Positions 1-8,128 of a stretch of 64,000 bases of DNA are shown here, piece after piece. Source of the DNA: Mycolicibacterium hippocampi (lineage in GTDB: Bacteria; Actinomycetota; Actinomycetes; Mycobacteriales; Mycobacteriaceae). The notes under the pieces are model-generated. The model did not search any database, was not told the origin of the DNA, and worked only from the letters and a program-made list of their open reading frames with translations. Both the position numbers and the translations under genes were made by a program. The stretch covers positions 3,100,001 through 3,164,000 of the forward strand of contig NZ_BLLB01000002.1 in the NCBI RefSeq assembly GCF_010723735.1. The letters are read 5' to 3'. Positions within the stretch are counted from its first letter, which is position 1, and each line of letters begins with the position of its first letter.

Positions 1-168
1 CGGGTCCGGCTGGAACGGGCCCACCGCGAGCTGCAGTCGGCCGATCCGGCTCTCGACACCGTGACCTCCATCGCGGGCCGGTGCGGGTTCAGTCATCCCG
101 GTCGGTTCAGCAGCGCCTACAAGCAGGTTTTCGGTACCGAGCCCAGCCGTACGCTGCGCAGTTGCTGA
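1..168 (+). CDS. AraC-family transcriptional regulator, C-terminal fragment (cut by window edge)
   Basis: The frame from base 1 is open to a TGA at 166–168 and gives 55 residues. They read as the second helix-turn-helix of an AraC/XylS DNA-binding domain: the segment around [20 protein letters not shown] has the family pattern of A..CGF....FS..Y...G..P followed by a short tail. The effector-binding N-terminus lies outside the window, so target and ligand cannot be told. The stop is 3 bases before the stop of the convergent secreted-protein gene. Confidence 0.85.
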   Translation, partial: RVRLERAHRELQSADPALDTVTSIAGRCGFSHPGRFSSAYKQVFGTEPSRTLRSC

Positions 169-171
169 GCG

Positions 172-594
172 TCAGAGCGGGGTGAAGCCGGCGCTGGTGA
201 GGATTCCGGGCTGCCAGCCCTGAGCGCCGACGCACAGCAACGGCCGGCCGTCGGGGGCCTGCGCGGCGGCTTGGGGCTTAGGGCACCGCGCACCGATTTC
301 CTGGACACCGTGCAGTTCGTACGCGATCTGCCAGAACCCGGTGTACACCGGCGGCCACTGGTTGGGGATCCAGCGGCACTGCAACGCTTCGCCGCCCTTA
401 CCCCGGCCGAAGGTGAACCGTTCCATGTTGGTGCAGGGCGCGGTGAGTCGGGCGTCGTAGATCATGCCGGGGACGTCGGTGGCGTACCGGCCCGGATTGT
501 CGGGGTACATCGGACCCGGCTCGGCTACCGCTGTCGGCGCTGAGCACACGGCGGCAGCGGCGACGGCGGTCGCCGCGAGAATCTCGCGAATCAT
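172..594 (-). CDS. small secreted mycobacterial protein, unknown function
   Basis: 140 residues. The N-terminus is a clear Sec signal peptide (hydrophobic Ala/Val run, cleavage likely after AVA at about residue 24). The mature part is rich in Pro, Gly and aromatic residues with four cysteines, which could form two disulfides outside the cell. This is the look of many short conserved exported proteins of mycobacteria; I do not recognise a catalytic motif. It ends 3 bases from the AraC stop (convergent). Confidence 0.7.
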   Translation of the reverse strand: MIREILAATAVAAAAVCSAPTAVAEPGPMYPDNPGRYATDVPGMIYDARLTAPCTNMERFTFGRGKGGEALQCRWIPNQWPPVYTGFWQIAYELHGVQEIGARCPKPQAAAQAPDGRPLLCVGAQGWQPGILTSAGFTPL

Positions 595-690
595 GTCCTA
601 CCCCTGGGTTGTCTGAACCATGCTGGCGTACCGCGAACATTAGCGCTTGCCGCGGGGTCGTCGTCAGGTTTCCAGAGCAGCAAACACGAT

Positions 691-727
691 CTCGGCCCGC
701 CACCCGGGGGGTTGGTGGCGGGCCGAG
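691..727 (-). terminator. strong GC-rich hairpin, likely terminator
   Basis: A perfect 14-bp inverted repeat (691–704 with 714–727) encloses a 9-nt loop. It lies 100 nt downstream of the minus-strand gene at 828–1082 and has no T run, as is common for mycobacterial terminators. The stem shares the CTCGGCCCG arm with the hairpin at 31580–31620. Confidence 0.55.
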
Positions 728-827
728 CTTATCGGGGTTGTCTGTTGTGCTGATAGCGAAGTTACGACCCGAAGCTGAGAACGACCTAATAGATAGATCA
801 CTACTTGGAAACAGATCCCAGCGGCCG

Positions 828-1082
828 CTATCCGGTCGGTAGCGGAGCGCCGGCGTCCGCGACGTCTGATTCCGACCCGACGACCGACGCCGCGGCGGCC
901 GGACTGAATCGAGGCTGGAATGCTGCAGGAGTCGACGTGAAGTCGTAGGGGCCGCGCATGGCCTGTACCGGGCGGCAGTAGGCACACAGGCCGACCCCGA
1001 ACCTGGGATAACCGCAGGCGGGGCAGATGCCGAGGGTGTCCGTGTCGATCTTGTCCTGCATGGTCGTATCGCTTTCGTGCAC
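828..1082 (-). CDS. small zinc-ribbon-like protein
   Basis: 84 residues with two CxxC pairs (CPAC near residue 20 and CAYC near 33) that could bind one zinc ion; the remainder is low-complexity Ala/Pro/Ser. The start may instead be the internal ATG at 1061. No function recognised. It sits between the secreted protein and the kinase, all on the minus strand, with the hairpin at 691–727 downstream. Confidence 0.55.
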   Translation of the reverse strand: MHESDTTMQDKIDTDTLGICPACGYPRFGVGLCAYCRPVQAMRGPYDFTSTPAAFQPRFSPAAAASVVGSESDVADAGAPLPTG

Positions 1083-1167
1083 GTTGCTGACGGAAAGATT
1101 GTGACCGAACGGTTACCCGCATACTGCGGTATTAACCCCGTCGTCAAGGGGGATTTCTGCCGGGACG

Positions 1168-2430
1168 TCAGTTCTTTTTGTCACCTTTGCCGTTGTTGCC
1201 CTTGTTCCCGTTGCCCCTCTTGTCGCGGTTGCCCAAGCCGGGAGGCTGCACCCCCGCATCGGACGGTTGAACGACCGGTGTCGGCGCCGACGGGGGAGCC
1301 AGGGTGTTCGCGGTCGGCTGTGGTGGAGGCGGTGTGCTCGGTGGTGCGGGCGCCGGCTCGGAGGTGGTGCTCTCGCTGACGGGCTGGGCGGGGACGGTGG
1401 TCGGTGAATCCAGCGCCACCGCCAAGGCTGTCACTGCCAACGCGGCGACGACGCCTGTTGCGGCGAGAACCCGCTTCGTCTTCCGGTTCCGGTGGACGTC
1501 ACCGGGCAGTGGCTGACCAGGATGCATCGGTACAGCGAATGCCGTTGCCGTGGAGGATGGTTCGAGAACCTTGGTGGCGGGCCGGGGTGCTCCGCCCGAA
1601 CCGGCGGGCGGCACCGGTACCCGGCCGTGCAGGGCGGCACGCATGTCGTCGGCGGTGGCGAAGCGCAGGCCGGGCTCGCGGGACATGCTGCGTTCGATGA
1701 GCGCTGCCAGTTGCGGGTCGACATCGGGGCGCGCTGCGCGAAGCGGCGGTGGAGTGTCGTAGAGGATCGCCTTGGCCAGGGCGCCGACGTTCTCGTCGCG
1801 GCCGAACGGGTGCCGACCGGTGAGAGCTTCGTAGCCCACGACACCGACCGCATACAGATCGTCGGCCACCGAAGCGGGCGCCCCAGAAAGCCTCTCGGGG
1901 CTCAGGTACGCCATGGTCCCGATGATCTGACCCGTCATGGTGTACGCCGCCCCACCGGTTTTCGCGATGCCGAAATCGGCCAGTTTGTATCCGTCGCCGT
2001 CGGCGGCGCGAAGGATGTTGCCCGGTTTGATGTCGCGGTGCAGTATCTGCTGGGCGTGCGCCGCGGCCATCGCGCCGAGGATGTTGTCGAGCATCAACCG
2101 CACCCTGGCCGGCGGCAGCGGTCCGTGCGCGATCTCGTCGGCGAGGGTCGCGCCGGGCAGCCGTTCCATGACGATGAACGGGGTGCCGTCGTCCTCACCG
2201 CTGTCATGGACCGCGACGATGTTCGGATGGTTCAGCGAGGCTGCAGCCAGGGCCTCGGCGAGGAACCGGTCCCGGTTGTCGGGCTGGGCGTCCAGACCCG
2301 GATGCAGCAGCTTCACCGCGACCGGACGGTCGAGCCTGGTGTCCCAGCCGTCGTGGACCTCGGCCATCCCGCCACGTCCCAGCATTCCGCGTAGGTCGTA
2401 GCGGTCCACCAACAGCCGTCCCTCTGGCAC
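1168..2430 (-). CDS. transmembrane serine/threonine protein kinase (Pkn family)
   Basis: 420 residues. The eukaryotic-type kinase domain fills residues 8–270: glycine loop GRGGMAEV, ATP-anchoring Lys40, catalytic HRDIKPGN with Asp133, metal-binding DFG at 152–154, and the activation loop ending in the APE-equivalent SPER at 177–180. A single membrane segment follows at about residues 328–345, then an extracellular tail rich in Pro/Thr/Ser and a final Lys/Gly/Asn-rich stretch. This is the general plan of mycobacterial PknA/B/E/F-type receptors, but the extracellular part has no PASTA repeats. Its substrates and ligand cannot be read from sequence. Start ATG at 2430. Confidence 0.93.
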   Translation of the reverse strand: MPEGRLLVDRYDLRGMLGRGGMAEVHDGWDTRLDRPVAVKLLHPGLDAQPDNRDRFLAEALAAASLNHPNIVAVHDSGEDDGTPFIVMERLPGATLADEIAHGPLPPARVRLMLDNILGAMAAAHAQQILHRDIKPGNILRAADGDGYKLADFGIAKTGGAAYTMTGQIIGTMAYLSPERLSGAPASVADDLYAVGVVGYEALTGRHPFGRDENVGALAKAILYDTPPPLRAARPDVDPQLAALIERSMSREPGLRFATADDMRAALHGRVPVPPAGSGGAPRPATKVLEPSSTATAFAVPMHPGQPLPGDVHRNRKTKRVLAATGVVAALAVTALAVALDSPTTVPAQPVSESTTSEPAPAPPSTPPPPQPTANTLAPPSAPTPVVQPSDAGVQPPGLGNRDKRGNGNKGNNGKGDKKN

Positions 2431-2482
2431 GGAAGGAGAATAGCCCCGGGGCTGGGCCGCTAACCCTGCGCCGGTGATGCAG

Positions 2483-2695
2483 CTATCGGACGGCGAGCGC
2501 TACGGCGTATTCGGCAGCCCAGCCGGGCTGGATGAGCTCGAGCGCTTCGAGGAGCAGAAACCCCGGCCGGAAGGCGTAGGCCGGGTGACGTTCCATCGCC
2601 GAGAGGTGCTCCACCTGGTCTGCGGTGAGGTGCTGGGCCAGCGAACGCCAGCCGTCGCGCAGGTCGCCGGCGCTCAGAGGTGGGGTGAAAGGCAT
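2483..2695 (-). CDS. small conserved-looking protein, unknown
   Basis: 70 residues, soluble, mostly helical by composition, no cysteines and no signal peptide. Codon use is typical of the surrounding chromosome (G/C third positions). It lies between the kinase gene and the thermonuclease gene on the same strand. No domain recognised; a real gene is likely but its role is open. Confidence 0.45.
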   Translation of the reverse strand: MPFTPPLSAGDLRDGWRSLAQHLTADQVEHLSAMERHPAYAFRPGFLLLEALELIQPGWAAEYAVALAVR

Positions 2696-2761
2696 GGCGC
2701 GTGTCCTTCGGTGAGATGGATCTCCACCTTGGCATCTGCCACCGACAAAACAGCCGCGCCG

Positions 2762-3457
2762 CTACTCGCAGGCGACACCGTCGTCGTCCCCGTCCAGTCC
2801 CGAGCGGTACCCCGGCTGGCCGACCAGCAGGGGAGCGGCGCCCGCGGCGCGCGCGTCAGCGCAGGTGTCGTAGTGGGTGCCGGCCGGTCGCGTGGCAGCA
2901 GGCGCGGTGTGGGCCGGCGTCGATGTGGTGTCACCAAAACAGGGCGGGCCCCACAGGCCACGGCCGGCAGCTCTGGCTTCGCTTTCCGCAGCCTGGATCG
3001 TGTCATGTCGACTGACGGGGTTGCCGCCGTAGACGTAGGACCGGGCGGTGCCGGCGCGCGCTGCCTCGACCGAATAGTCCCATCCGTCGCCTCGGACCAG
3101 GTAAGCCAACGTGCGGCCGTAGCTGTCGGTCCGGTCTTGTGTCGGGTCGAGTTCCAGCGCGACGCGCTGCCCGAGCAGAGTCGCTCTCGCGAACTCCGTC
3201 GCTTCCGGGCCCCAGCACCCGACGGTGTAGCCGGGCTTGCTCGTCTCGGGTGTGTCGATGCCGAGGACCCGCACGCGGAGGCGGCCGCGGTTGTCATCAC
3301 GGATGTCGATGGTGTCGCCGTCGACGACCCGGAGCACGTCGGCTGTGGTGTTGACCGGATCGGCGGACGCCGTCGCCGGCGCGAGAAACCCTGAAACCGC
3401 GAGCACCATCGTGGCGAAAGGAAGGAAACGAAGGAGTTTTCTCAAAGTGTTCTCCAC
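2762..3457 (-). CDS. secreted thermonuclease-like protein with excalibur calcium-binding tail
   Basis: About 231 residues from a GTG start at 3457, which begins directly before a signal peptide ending in ATASA; the reading frame extends upstream but without signal-like sequence. The staphylococcal-nuclease fold follows, with VVDGDTIDI, VRVLGIDTPE and DSYGRTLAYL carrying the usual Asp/Arg/Glu active-site region. The last 40 residues form an excalibur motif with a DGDDDGVACE calcium loop. Known members degrade nucleic acids outside the cell; that role is inferred here. Confidence 0.87.
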   Translation of the reverse strand: MENTLRKLLRFLPFATMVLAVSGFLAPATASADPVNTTADVLRVVDGDTIDIRDDNRGRLRVRVLGIDTPETSKPGYTVGCWGPEATEFARATLLGQRVALELDPTQDRTDSYGRTLAYLVRGDGWDYSVEAARAGTARSYVYGGNPVSRHDTIQAAESEARAAGRGLWGPPCFGDTTSTPAHTAPAATRPAGTHYDTCADARAAGAAPLLVGQPGYRSGLDGDDDGVACE

Positions 3458-3772
3458 TATGAGGTGGGGCCGCGACCGTTGCCACTGCCGCCGGCCGGTC
3501 GCAAACCCAGGAATTGGTGCAGGGTATGAAAGTCGAGTGACTGTGGCGAGCCAACTGTAGTTTGTGGCGAGTGCTACGGAACCATCGCTACCTCGCATCA
3601 GTACCTTCCCGATGACGGTGATGGACTGACCGTCGGAGTGCTGTTTAACGTCGGCACGCACCATGTTCCGTTCTCACCCGACGAACTTTGACTTGGATAG
3701 CCACGTTCCGAGGGGGCGGGTCGGCACCACCTGGGTTCGGAGCAAGGAAACGCGCCCCATGGTGTCAGTTCC
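3458..3772. other. intergenic region, no gene seen
   Basis: About 315 bases between two minus-strand genes. Reading frames here are short and have poor codon bias, and I see no convincing RNA hairpin or repeat. It should hold the promoter of the thermonuclease gene. Confidence 0.4.
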
Positions 3773-4450
3773 TCATGCGCGCGAGGCCTCACCGTTGATG
3801 TCGGCCATTCCAGCGCATGTCGGTTCGGGAAGATGTGTCGCACTCTGAAAACCCCACCGCAGTGCGTGCGCCAAACTGCTCACGTACTCCTGTTCGAGGG
3901 CGTCGTTGTGCTGGCGTTTGATCCAGGAAGGATGCTTTGCGCAAAGTAGATAAGGCCCTCTGGGTCGCCTACCAGTTGGAACGCCGAAAGGCCACGGCGA
4001 TACCCGCGCAGAGGGATAAAAAAATGACAGAACACGTTGGGCATCTTTACCGAGACCGATAACCAGTCGCGGACGAACGAGCTCAAGCTCACGATGCAGA
4101 TACGAGGAGCAATTCACGATCTCGTGGTCGTGCGACCTTCGGTTCTTGGGTGGGTGACAATGCACCACGTTGCTGATAAAGGTTTCATCCTTGGCGCGGC
4201 CCGCGAGTCGCAGAATCTGGTTCAGCAGACTTCCGCTTCCTTCAAAGAACGGCTCCTGCGGCTTCATGCACTGCTTGCAGAGGCTTTGTCCAATGATCAT
4301 GACCGGTGAATGCAGATCGCCCCAGCCGGGCGCCGCCTGGGTTACACCTGCCTTGTTCATGCCGTCGCAACGCCGACAAGCTCGAATCTCGTTGTCTAGC
4401 AGGTTTTTTCGCTGACGACGAGAATCATCGTCGCCCTCCAAGGTCGTCAT
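3773..4450 (-). CDS. uracil-DNA glycosylase superfamily protein (type 4/5-like, iron-sulfur)
   Basis: 225 residues from ATG 4450; the frame upstream of this has no plausible coding character. Four cysteines are placed as in Fe-S UDGs: C25-x2-C28, C98 and C114. The N-terminal active-site loop is GQSLCKQ, where family members usually have GExP, and the C-terminal motif is KHPSW, replacing HPSP/HPAA. The region around SNVVHCHPPKNR is typical. Because the catalytic loop departs from the usual one, activity on uracil is uncertain. It could be a DNA-repair glycosylase or a diverged defence or phage-related member. Confidence 0.75.
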   Translation of the reverse strand: MTTLEGDDDSRRQRKNLLDNEIRACRRCDGMNKAGVTQAAPGWGDLHSPVMIIGQSLCKQCMKPQEPFFEGSGSLLNQILRLAGRAKDETFISNVVHCHPPKNRRSHDHEIVNCSSYLHRELELVRPRLVIGLGKDAQRVLSFFYPSARVSPWPFGVPTGRRPRGPYLLCAKHPSWIKRQHNDALEQEYVSSLAHALRWGFQSATHLPEPTCAGMADINGEASRA

Positions 4451-4613
4451 CCGCTTGTGGCTCCTCCTCGATTTTCTGCGGGCATCGAATACACCATGGC
4501 ATGGCTGGCCCCGCGGGTGTAGCGGATCGTTGGCACTCGCCCGCCGCGGATGTGCATCCGGCCTGAATCTCATAGCGCTGCAGCGGTAGGACACCCGCAA
4601 CAGCTCGTGGCAT
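4425..4613 (-). CDS. possible small cysteine-containing protein (doubtful)
   Basis: A 62-codon frame that overlaps the UDG-like gene start by 26 bases. It has CxxC near its end (CIRC) and two other cysteines. It may be real and translationally coupled to the glycosylase gene, or it may be chance; no signal peptide and no known domain. Confidence 0.2.
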   Translation of the reverse strand: MPRAVAGVLPLQRYEIQAGCTSAAGECQRSATPAGPAMPWCIRCPQKIEEEPQADDDLGGRR

Positions 4614-4646
4614 TCGGCTTGAGGCGGTGGTCGTCGATTGCGCGAA

Positions 4647-5123
4647 TTACTCCAGCGGGGTCGCCGTGGTGTCGAACAGGTAGACCGCCACGACACTCGC
4701 ACTTCCGGGTATGTCGAGAATTGTCGGCACGCCCGATTGGGTGATCGTGGTGTCGACAACATGTTCGGTCCCGGTCATGTCGCAGATCACGCTGTCGCAT
4801 TGTTTGAGGAAGCCCGAGCCATTCACGCCTTCTACGCGGTACCGGCCTGGCGCTATCACTTGGGTGAGTCCTCCGCGCGCCTGACCGACCGCATAGGCAC
4901 CGTTGGGACCGTACTGGAACGCGACCGGAGTCGCCGGTTCCGCCGTGGGGGACGGTGACGACCCTCCTGGCGCTGGGGCTGCGGACTCCGTCACGGTCAC
5001 GGTCACGGTAGCCGGTGCAGTTACCGTCACCGTCGAGGCGAGCGGGTGGGAACCCGTTCCGGTACATCCCGCCACGGCCACGGCCATTGCTGCCAGGGCA
5101 GCGGTCGCAATCTTCTTCATCAA
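4647..5123 (-). CDS. putative lipoprotein, unknown function
   Basis: 158 residues. Signal peptide with a lipobox at AVAGC (Cys20) predicts lipid attachment. It is followed by a run of repeated T-V-T dipeptides (residues 31–46) and a Pro/Ser linker, then a small globular domain with one CDSVIC pair. The T/V repeat is encoded by gtcacg-type repeats at about 4985–5035 and could vary in length. Mycobacterial-type secreted protein; function unknown. Confidence 0.7.
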   Translation of the reverse strand: MMKKIATAALAAMAVAVAGCTGTGSHPLASTVTVTAPATVTVTVTESAAPAPGGSSPSPTAEPATPVAFQYGPNGAYAVGQARGGLTQVIAPGRYRVEGVNGSGFLKQCDSVICDMTGTEHVVDTTITQSGVPTILDIPGSASVVAVYLFDTTATPLE

Positions 5124-5173
5124 TGTTCTTCCCTCTCCGAGAACCTTTGGGAGCGCGGAAGACCAAGGACGGG

Positions 5174-5380
5174 CTAGTCCGCGAGGTACAGCGAGTAGTG
5201 TCCCGGCCCGGTCTCATAGCAGTACGAGTAGCCGTAACCGGAGGCGTTCGCCTGTCGAGCCGCAGCCTTGCACGCCACCTGGTTCGTCCCGAAGTCGATG
5301 TAGTCCGCGTGCGCAACTCCCGCTCCCAATATCGAGGCCGCCAGCAATGCGGTCGTCGCCAGCACGGCTTTCATCGTCAT
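5174..5380 (-). CDS. small secreted protein, unknown
   Basis: 68 residues: signal peptide ending in AHA (about residue 25), then a 43-residue mature peptide rich in Tyr/Gly with two cysteines. It has the same exported-protein style as the genes at 172–594 and 33197–33604. It is the last clearly chromosomal gene before the prophage-derived block. Confidence 0.65.
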   Translation of the reverse strand: MTMKAVLATTALLAASILGAGVAHADYIDFGTNQVACKAAARQANASGYGYSYCYETGPGHYSLYLAD

Positions 5381-5454
5381 GTCACTTCCCCCTCGCTCGT
5401 CAAGGATGCGGAACCGGCAGACTTGCAGGTCCGCACCAATCGTCCTAACTCTCT

Positions 5455-6381
5455 GTGAACAATCCGCTCAGAATCAAGTTGATCAACAGAGCACTGTTGA
5501 TCACTCGGGAGTCGTCGTGGAATCCGACGGCGAAGAACTCGGGTTCGACGGCGTACGGGCTGGGCCAGTTCTTGGACACGACGTGGGACGATGTCGGTGG
5601 CGCGTTCACTTCCGATCCGGCGCAGCAACTCGACTACGTGTTCCGGTACCTCAAGCAGCGGTACAACGGATCACCGCTGGAGGCGTTGAACTTCCACGAC
5701 CAGAACAACTGGTACGACGTCGGTGGCTGGCTGCCGAAGGGTGTCAGTTTGGCGATCAACAACACCGGTGATCGCGAGCCGGTGCTGACCCATGATCAGG
5801 GCAAAGCTGTGCAGGCGATGGCCAAGCAGGTCACCAAGCCGCAGCCGACACCGCGCCCGCAGGTGCCGGACGCGCAGACCAAGATCCCGCAGCAGCAGCC
5901 GCGGGTGCCGATGAAGCAGCTGCCAGCGCCGATCGCTCAGGAGCCGCCGACCGGGCCGCCGCCCCCGGTGGCTCAACAGCCTCCGCAACCCGCACAGTCG
6001 GGCCCCGCGATCGGGCCTGGCGCCGCAGGCGGACAGCCGCCGCTCGGCATCGTGGCCCCGCCGTCCGGTCTCGATCACACGCTGCCGTGGATCAACCAGG
6101 GCATCGCGTCGACAGCCTCTGTCGCGGGCAACCTCGCCGCCACCGCGGCATCCATGGGCGCCGGCGCCGCCGGAGCGGGACCGCTCGGCGGCATTGCGGC
6201 ATCGATGATCGCCGGCGGCGCCCAACAGATCGGCAAGGTCGCCACGAACGTCGCCAACGTCGTCTCGAGCGCACTCGTCGGCTCAGTACCCGGTTTGTTC
6301 ACCGACACCCCGTCGGGGCAGGTGATGCGCGCCGAGCAGAACCGGCCATCCACCGCCACAGTGCGCGGCGGCGACACCTAA
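5455..6381 (+). CDS. phage tape-measure C-terminal fragment with transglycosylase-like domain
   Basis: 308 residues from GTG 5455, only two codons after an in-frame stop. Residues 10–90 resemble a lytic-transglycosylase domain (TRESSWNP, AYGLGQFLDTTW), followed by GGWLPKGVSLAINNTGDREPVLT, the pattern found near the end of mycobacteriophage tape-measure proteins. A Pro/Gln linker and a Gly/Ala hydrophobic tail follow. A complete tape measure is several times longer, so the N-terminal part has been lost. It marks the left border of the prophage remnant. Confidence 0.7.
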   Translation: MNNPLRIKLINRALLITRESSWNPTAKNSGSTAYGLGQFLDTTWDDVGGAFTSDPAQQLDYVFRYLKQRYNGSPLEALNFHDQNNWYDVGGWLPKGVSLAINNTGDREPVLTHDQGKAVQAMAKQVTKPQPTPRPQVPDAQTKIPQQQPRVPMKQLPAPIAQEPPTGPPPPVAQQPPQPAQSGPAIGPGAAGGQPPLGIVAPPSGLDHTLPWINQGIASTASVAGNLAATAASMGAGAAGAGPLGGIAASMIAGGAQQIGKVATNVANVVSSALVGSVPGLFTDTPSGQVMRAEQNRPSTATVRGGDT

Positions 6382-6624
6382 ACGTGACCGGTTGTGAGCC
6401 CGCGGTGATCAGCAGAGAGACCAGATGCACCAAAGCCTGGAGCGGCAAGCACGATTGGCGACCACCCGCGGATGATGAGCAACCAGACAGGCGCGCGGCA
6501 GCGTCAAACCCACAACGAGAAGGGGCAAGGGCGCACCATCACGGCAGTGACACTCTGCCCAGTACGCACCTGCGCCAGCCGTGCGCCGACACCGCTGCAC
6601 CCTGCTGGAGTTAAATGCGCAGCC

Positions 6625-6846
6625 GTGCACAACAACATCCTGATTATCCTGTTCGTCACCAGCGCCGCGATGGAGATCGTTGGCATCCTCGCGACCGGCA
6701 AGAGCTTCATCCGCGACGTCCCCGACCACCCCGGCGTCAAGCACATCCACATCCCATCAGGCTGGCAGGCAGTGCGTGGCCCGGGCATCATCGTGCTCGG
6801 CATCCTCGTTGGTTGCGCGGGCAACATCGTGGCGCTGCTCAACTAG
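6625..6846 (+). CDS. small two-helix membrane protein, phage-like
   Basis: 73 residues from GTG 6625. Two hydrophobic segments (about residues 4–22 and 50–70) flank a short His/Pro-rich loop. The frame runs upstream to 6472 but that part lacks protein-like composition. Two-helix proteins next to tail genes are often holin-like or tail-associated in mycobacteriophages; this is an inference from context only. It overlaps the end of the next, convergent gene by 4 bases. Confidence 0.45.
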   Translation: MHNNILIILFVTSAAMEIVGILATGKSFIRDVPDHPGVKHIHIPSGWQAVRGPGIIVLGILVGCAGNIVALLN

Positions 6847-7223
6847 TCAGTGAACCGGACGTCGAGCGGAACGACGACCCACTCCGTCTCGGCCGCACCC
6901 TCAAGGCGGAACGTGTAGACGTATCGGCCCGGCACATCATGCTGCGCCATCGGCTGGAGCGTCAGCGCGACAAACATCGTGCCCACCGGGACCGGCTTCT
7001 CCAGCTTGAGGGCAGGCTTCGCCTCCTGGCCGTTCGGTGCGAGCACGTCCATGAACATCGTGAAGTGCTTTCCGGCGTCGTCACCCGCGACGTCGCACAC
7101 CAGCACAAGCCACGATTCGTCGACGGGTAGCCGCACCGACGACCAGCCTGCGTTGCGGATGTCCATGCCCCCGCTGGGCGACGGCTCGACGTGGTCACAG
7201 AAGAACGCACCGCGAAGCCGCAC
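6843..7223 (-). CDS. phage/accessory protein, DUF6941-like
   Basis: About 126 residues from GTG 7223 (a purine-rich GGGG lies upstream). The sequence GAFFCDHV followed by an N-A-G-W segment and long amphipathic strands resembles the DUF6941-type beta-sandwich proteins that begin FxCDxxx...GGGW; that assignment is from memory and moderate. It is transcribed opposite to the HTH gene cluster, so 7224–7319 is a divergent promoter region. Function unknown. Confidence 0.5.
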   Translation of the reverse strand: MRLRGAFFCDHVEPSPSGGMDIRNAGWSSVRLPVDESWLVLVCDVAGDDAGKHFTMFMDVLAPNGQEAKPALKLEKPVPVGTMFVALTLQPMAQHDVPGRYVYTFRLEGAAETEWVVVPLDVRFTD

Positions 7224-7319
7224 GGCCCCAACGCTACCGCGCCAAAGGGGAGGGGCGGGAGGCCCCCGGCGGGGGTCTGCGGCCTGCCGCAACGCACTGG
7301 TGATACGCCAGGCGTAGGT

Positions 7320-7406
7320 ATGAACGCAGGGGTGATAACGGCTGGCGGAATGCCGTCGAGGACCGGGACGCCGGCCACGCTCATCGCTTCCGAGGCGGAC
7401 TCATGA
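7320..7406 (+). CDS. possible 28-residue leader ORF
   Basis: A short frame whose TGA overlaps the ATG of the HTH gene (ATGA). The overlap suggests translational coupling, but 28 residues without recognisable features could arise by chance. Confidence 0.25.
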   Translation: MNAGVITAGGMPSRTGTPATLIASEADS

Positions 7407-7789
7407 CCGCCGCAGAGTCCGGCCTGATTCGCGCCGGCGGATTCGTGGTCCTGTCCGGTTCGGCGCTGCGAGCGGCGCGAGACTGTGCCCTGATCGCCGT
7501 CAAACACCGCAAGCTGTCCGGCGTTCCGTATCAGACCTACGAGGCCTTGGCGTGCGAATTCGCCGCTGCGACGGCCGCAGCCGGTCACTCGGACGTCCGT
7601 TCGCCGGCCGTCAGCAAGGCTGTCGCCGTGAACCAACCAACCGTGCCGCTCGCCGACGCAGCTGAACGCCTGGGCATCTCGGACCGGCAAGCTCGCCGAC
7701 TGGCGCCGCAACTCGGCGGCCGCAGGATCGCCGGCCGCTGGTTTGTCGACGAACTCGCCCTCCGCGAACACCTCGGCGGCCAACAGTGA
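7403..7789 (+). CDS. helix-turn-helix DNA-binding protein, phage-type
   Basis: 128 residues. The last 50 residues form a MerR/excisionase-like winged helix (PLADAAERLGISDRQARRLA, then GRRIAGRWFVDELALREHL). The same layout (unknown N-terminus plus C-terminal HTH with an IAGR strand) is seen in the satellite gene at 21697–22074. It overlaps both neighbours by 4 bases. Probably a regulator or terminase-proximal DNA-binding protein of the lost phage. Confidence 0.6.
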   Translation: MTAAESGLIRAGGFVVLSGSALRAARDCALIAVKHRKLSGVPYQTYEALACEFAAATAAAGHSDVRSPAVSKAVAVNQPTVPLADAAERLGISDRQARRLAPQLGGRRIAGRWFVDELALREHLGGQQ

Positions 7790-8106
7790 ACCGGCAAGAG
7801 CACGCCCGAATCATCGCCTCGCTGACCGACGACGAACTGAAAGAACTCACCGAACGGGCAGCGAAGCTGCCCGCACCGGAAGAGGGCGAAGTCGAACGGC
7901 AGTTCCTCCAAGCCCTCTCCGAATCTGCGCACCCGCGCGAGTGGATGGCCGAACTCGCCAACCTATTCGGCTCAGCCGAGCCCGAAAACGACGGAACCAA
8001 CCCCACCGACGATTCACCCGACGCGACCCTCACCGACGAGGAAAGCGCCGCAGCGTTCCTGCGCGGCATCGCAAACCGATCCACCCAACCCCGTCGAAAC
8101 CCATAG
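7786..8106 (+). CDS. small acidic phage-like protein
   Basis: 106 residues, Glu/Asp-rich and helical, opening with SLTDDELKELTERAAKLP. The gene after the HTH gene in the satellite (22037–22201) starts in a related way (SLSDQEWEALTERV), so both arrays carry HTH followed by this short protein. ATGA overlap with the previous gene. Function unknown. Confidence 0.5.
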   Translation: MNRQEHARIIASLTDDELKELTERAAKLPAPEEGEVERQFLQALSESAHPREWMAELANLFGSAEPENDGTNPTDDSPDATLTDEESAAAFLRGIANRSTQPRRNP

Positions 8107-8128
8107 TCCCCGAGAGGAACCCACACCC

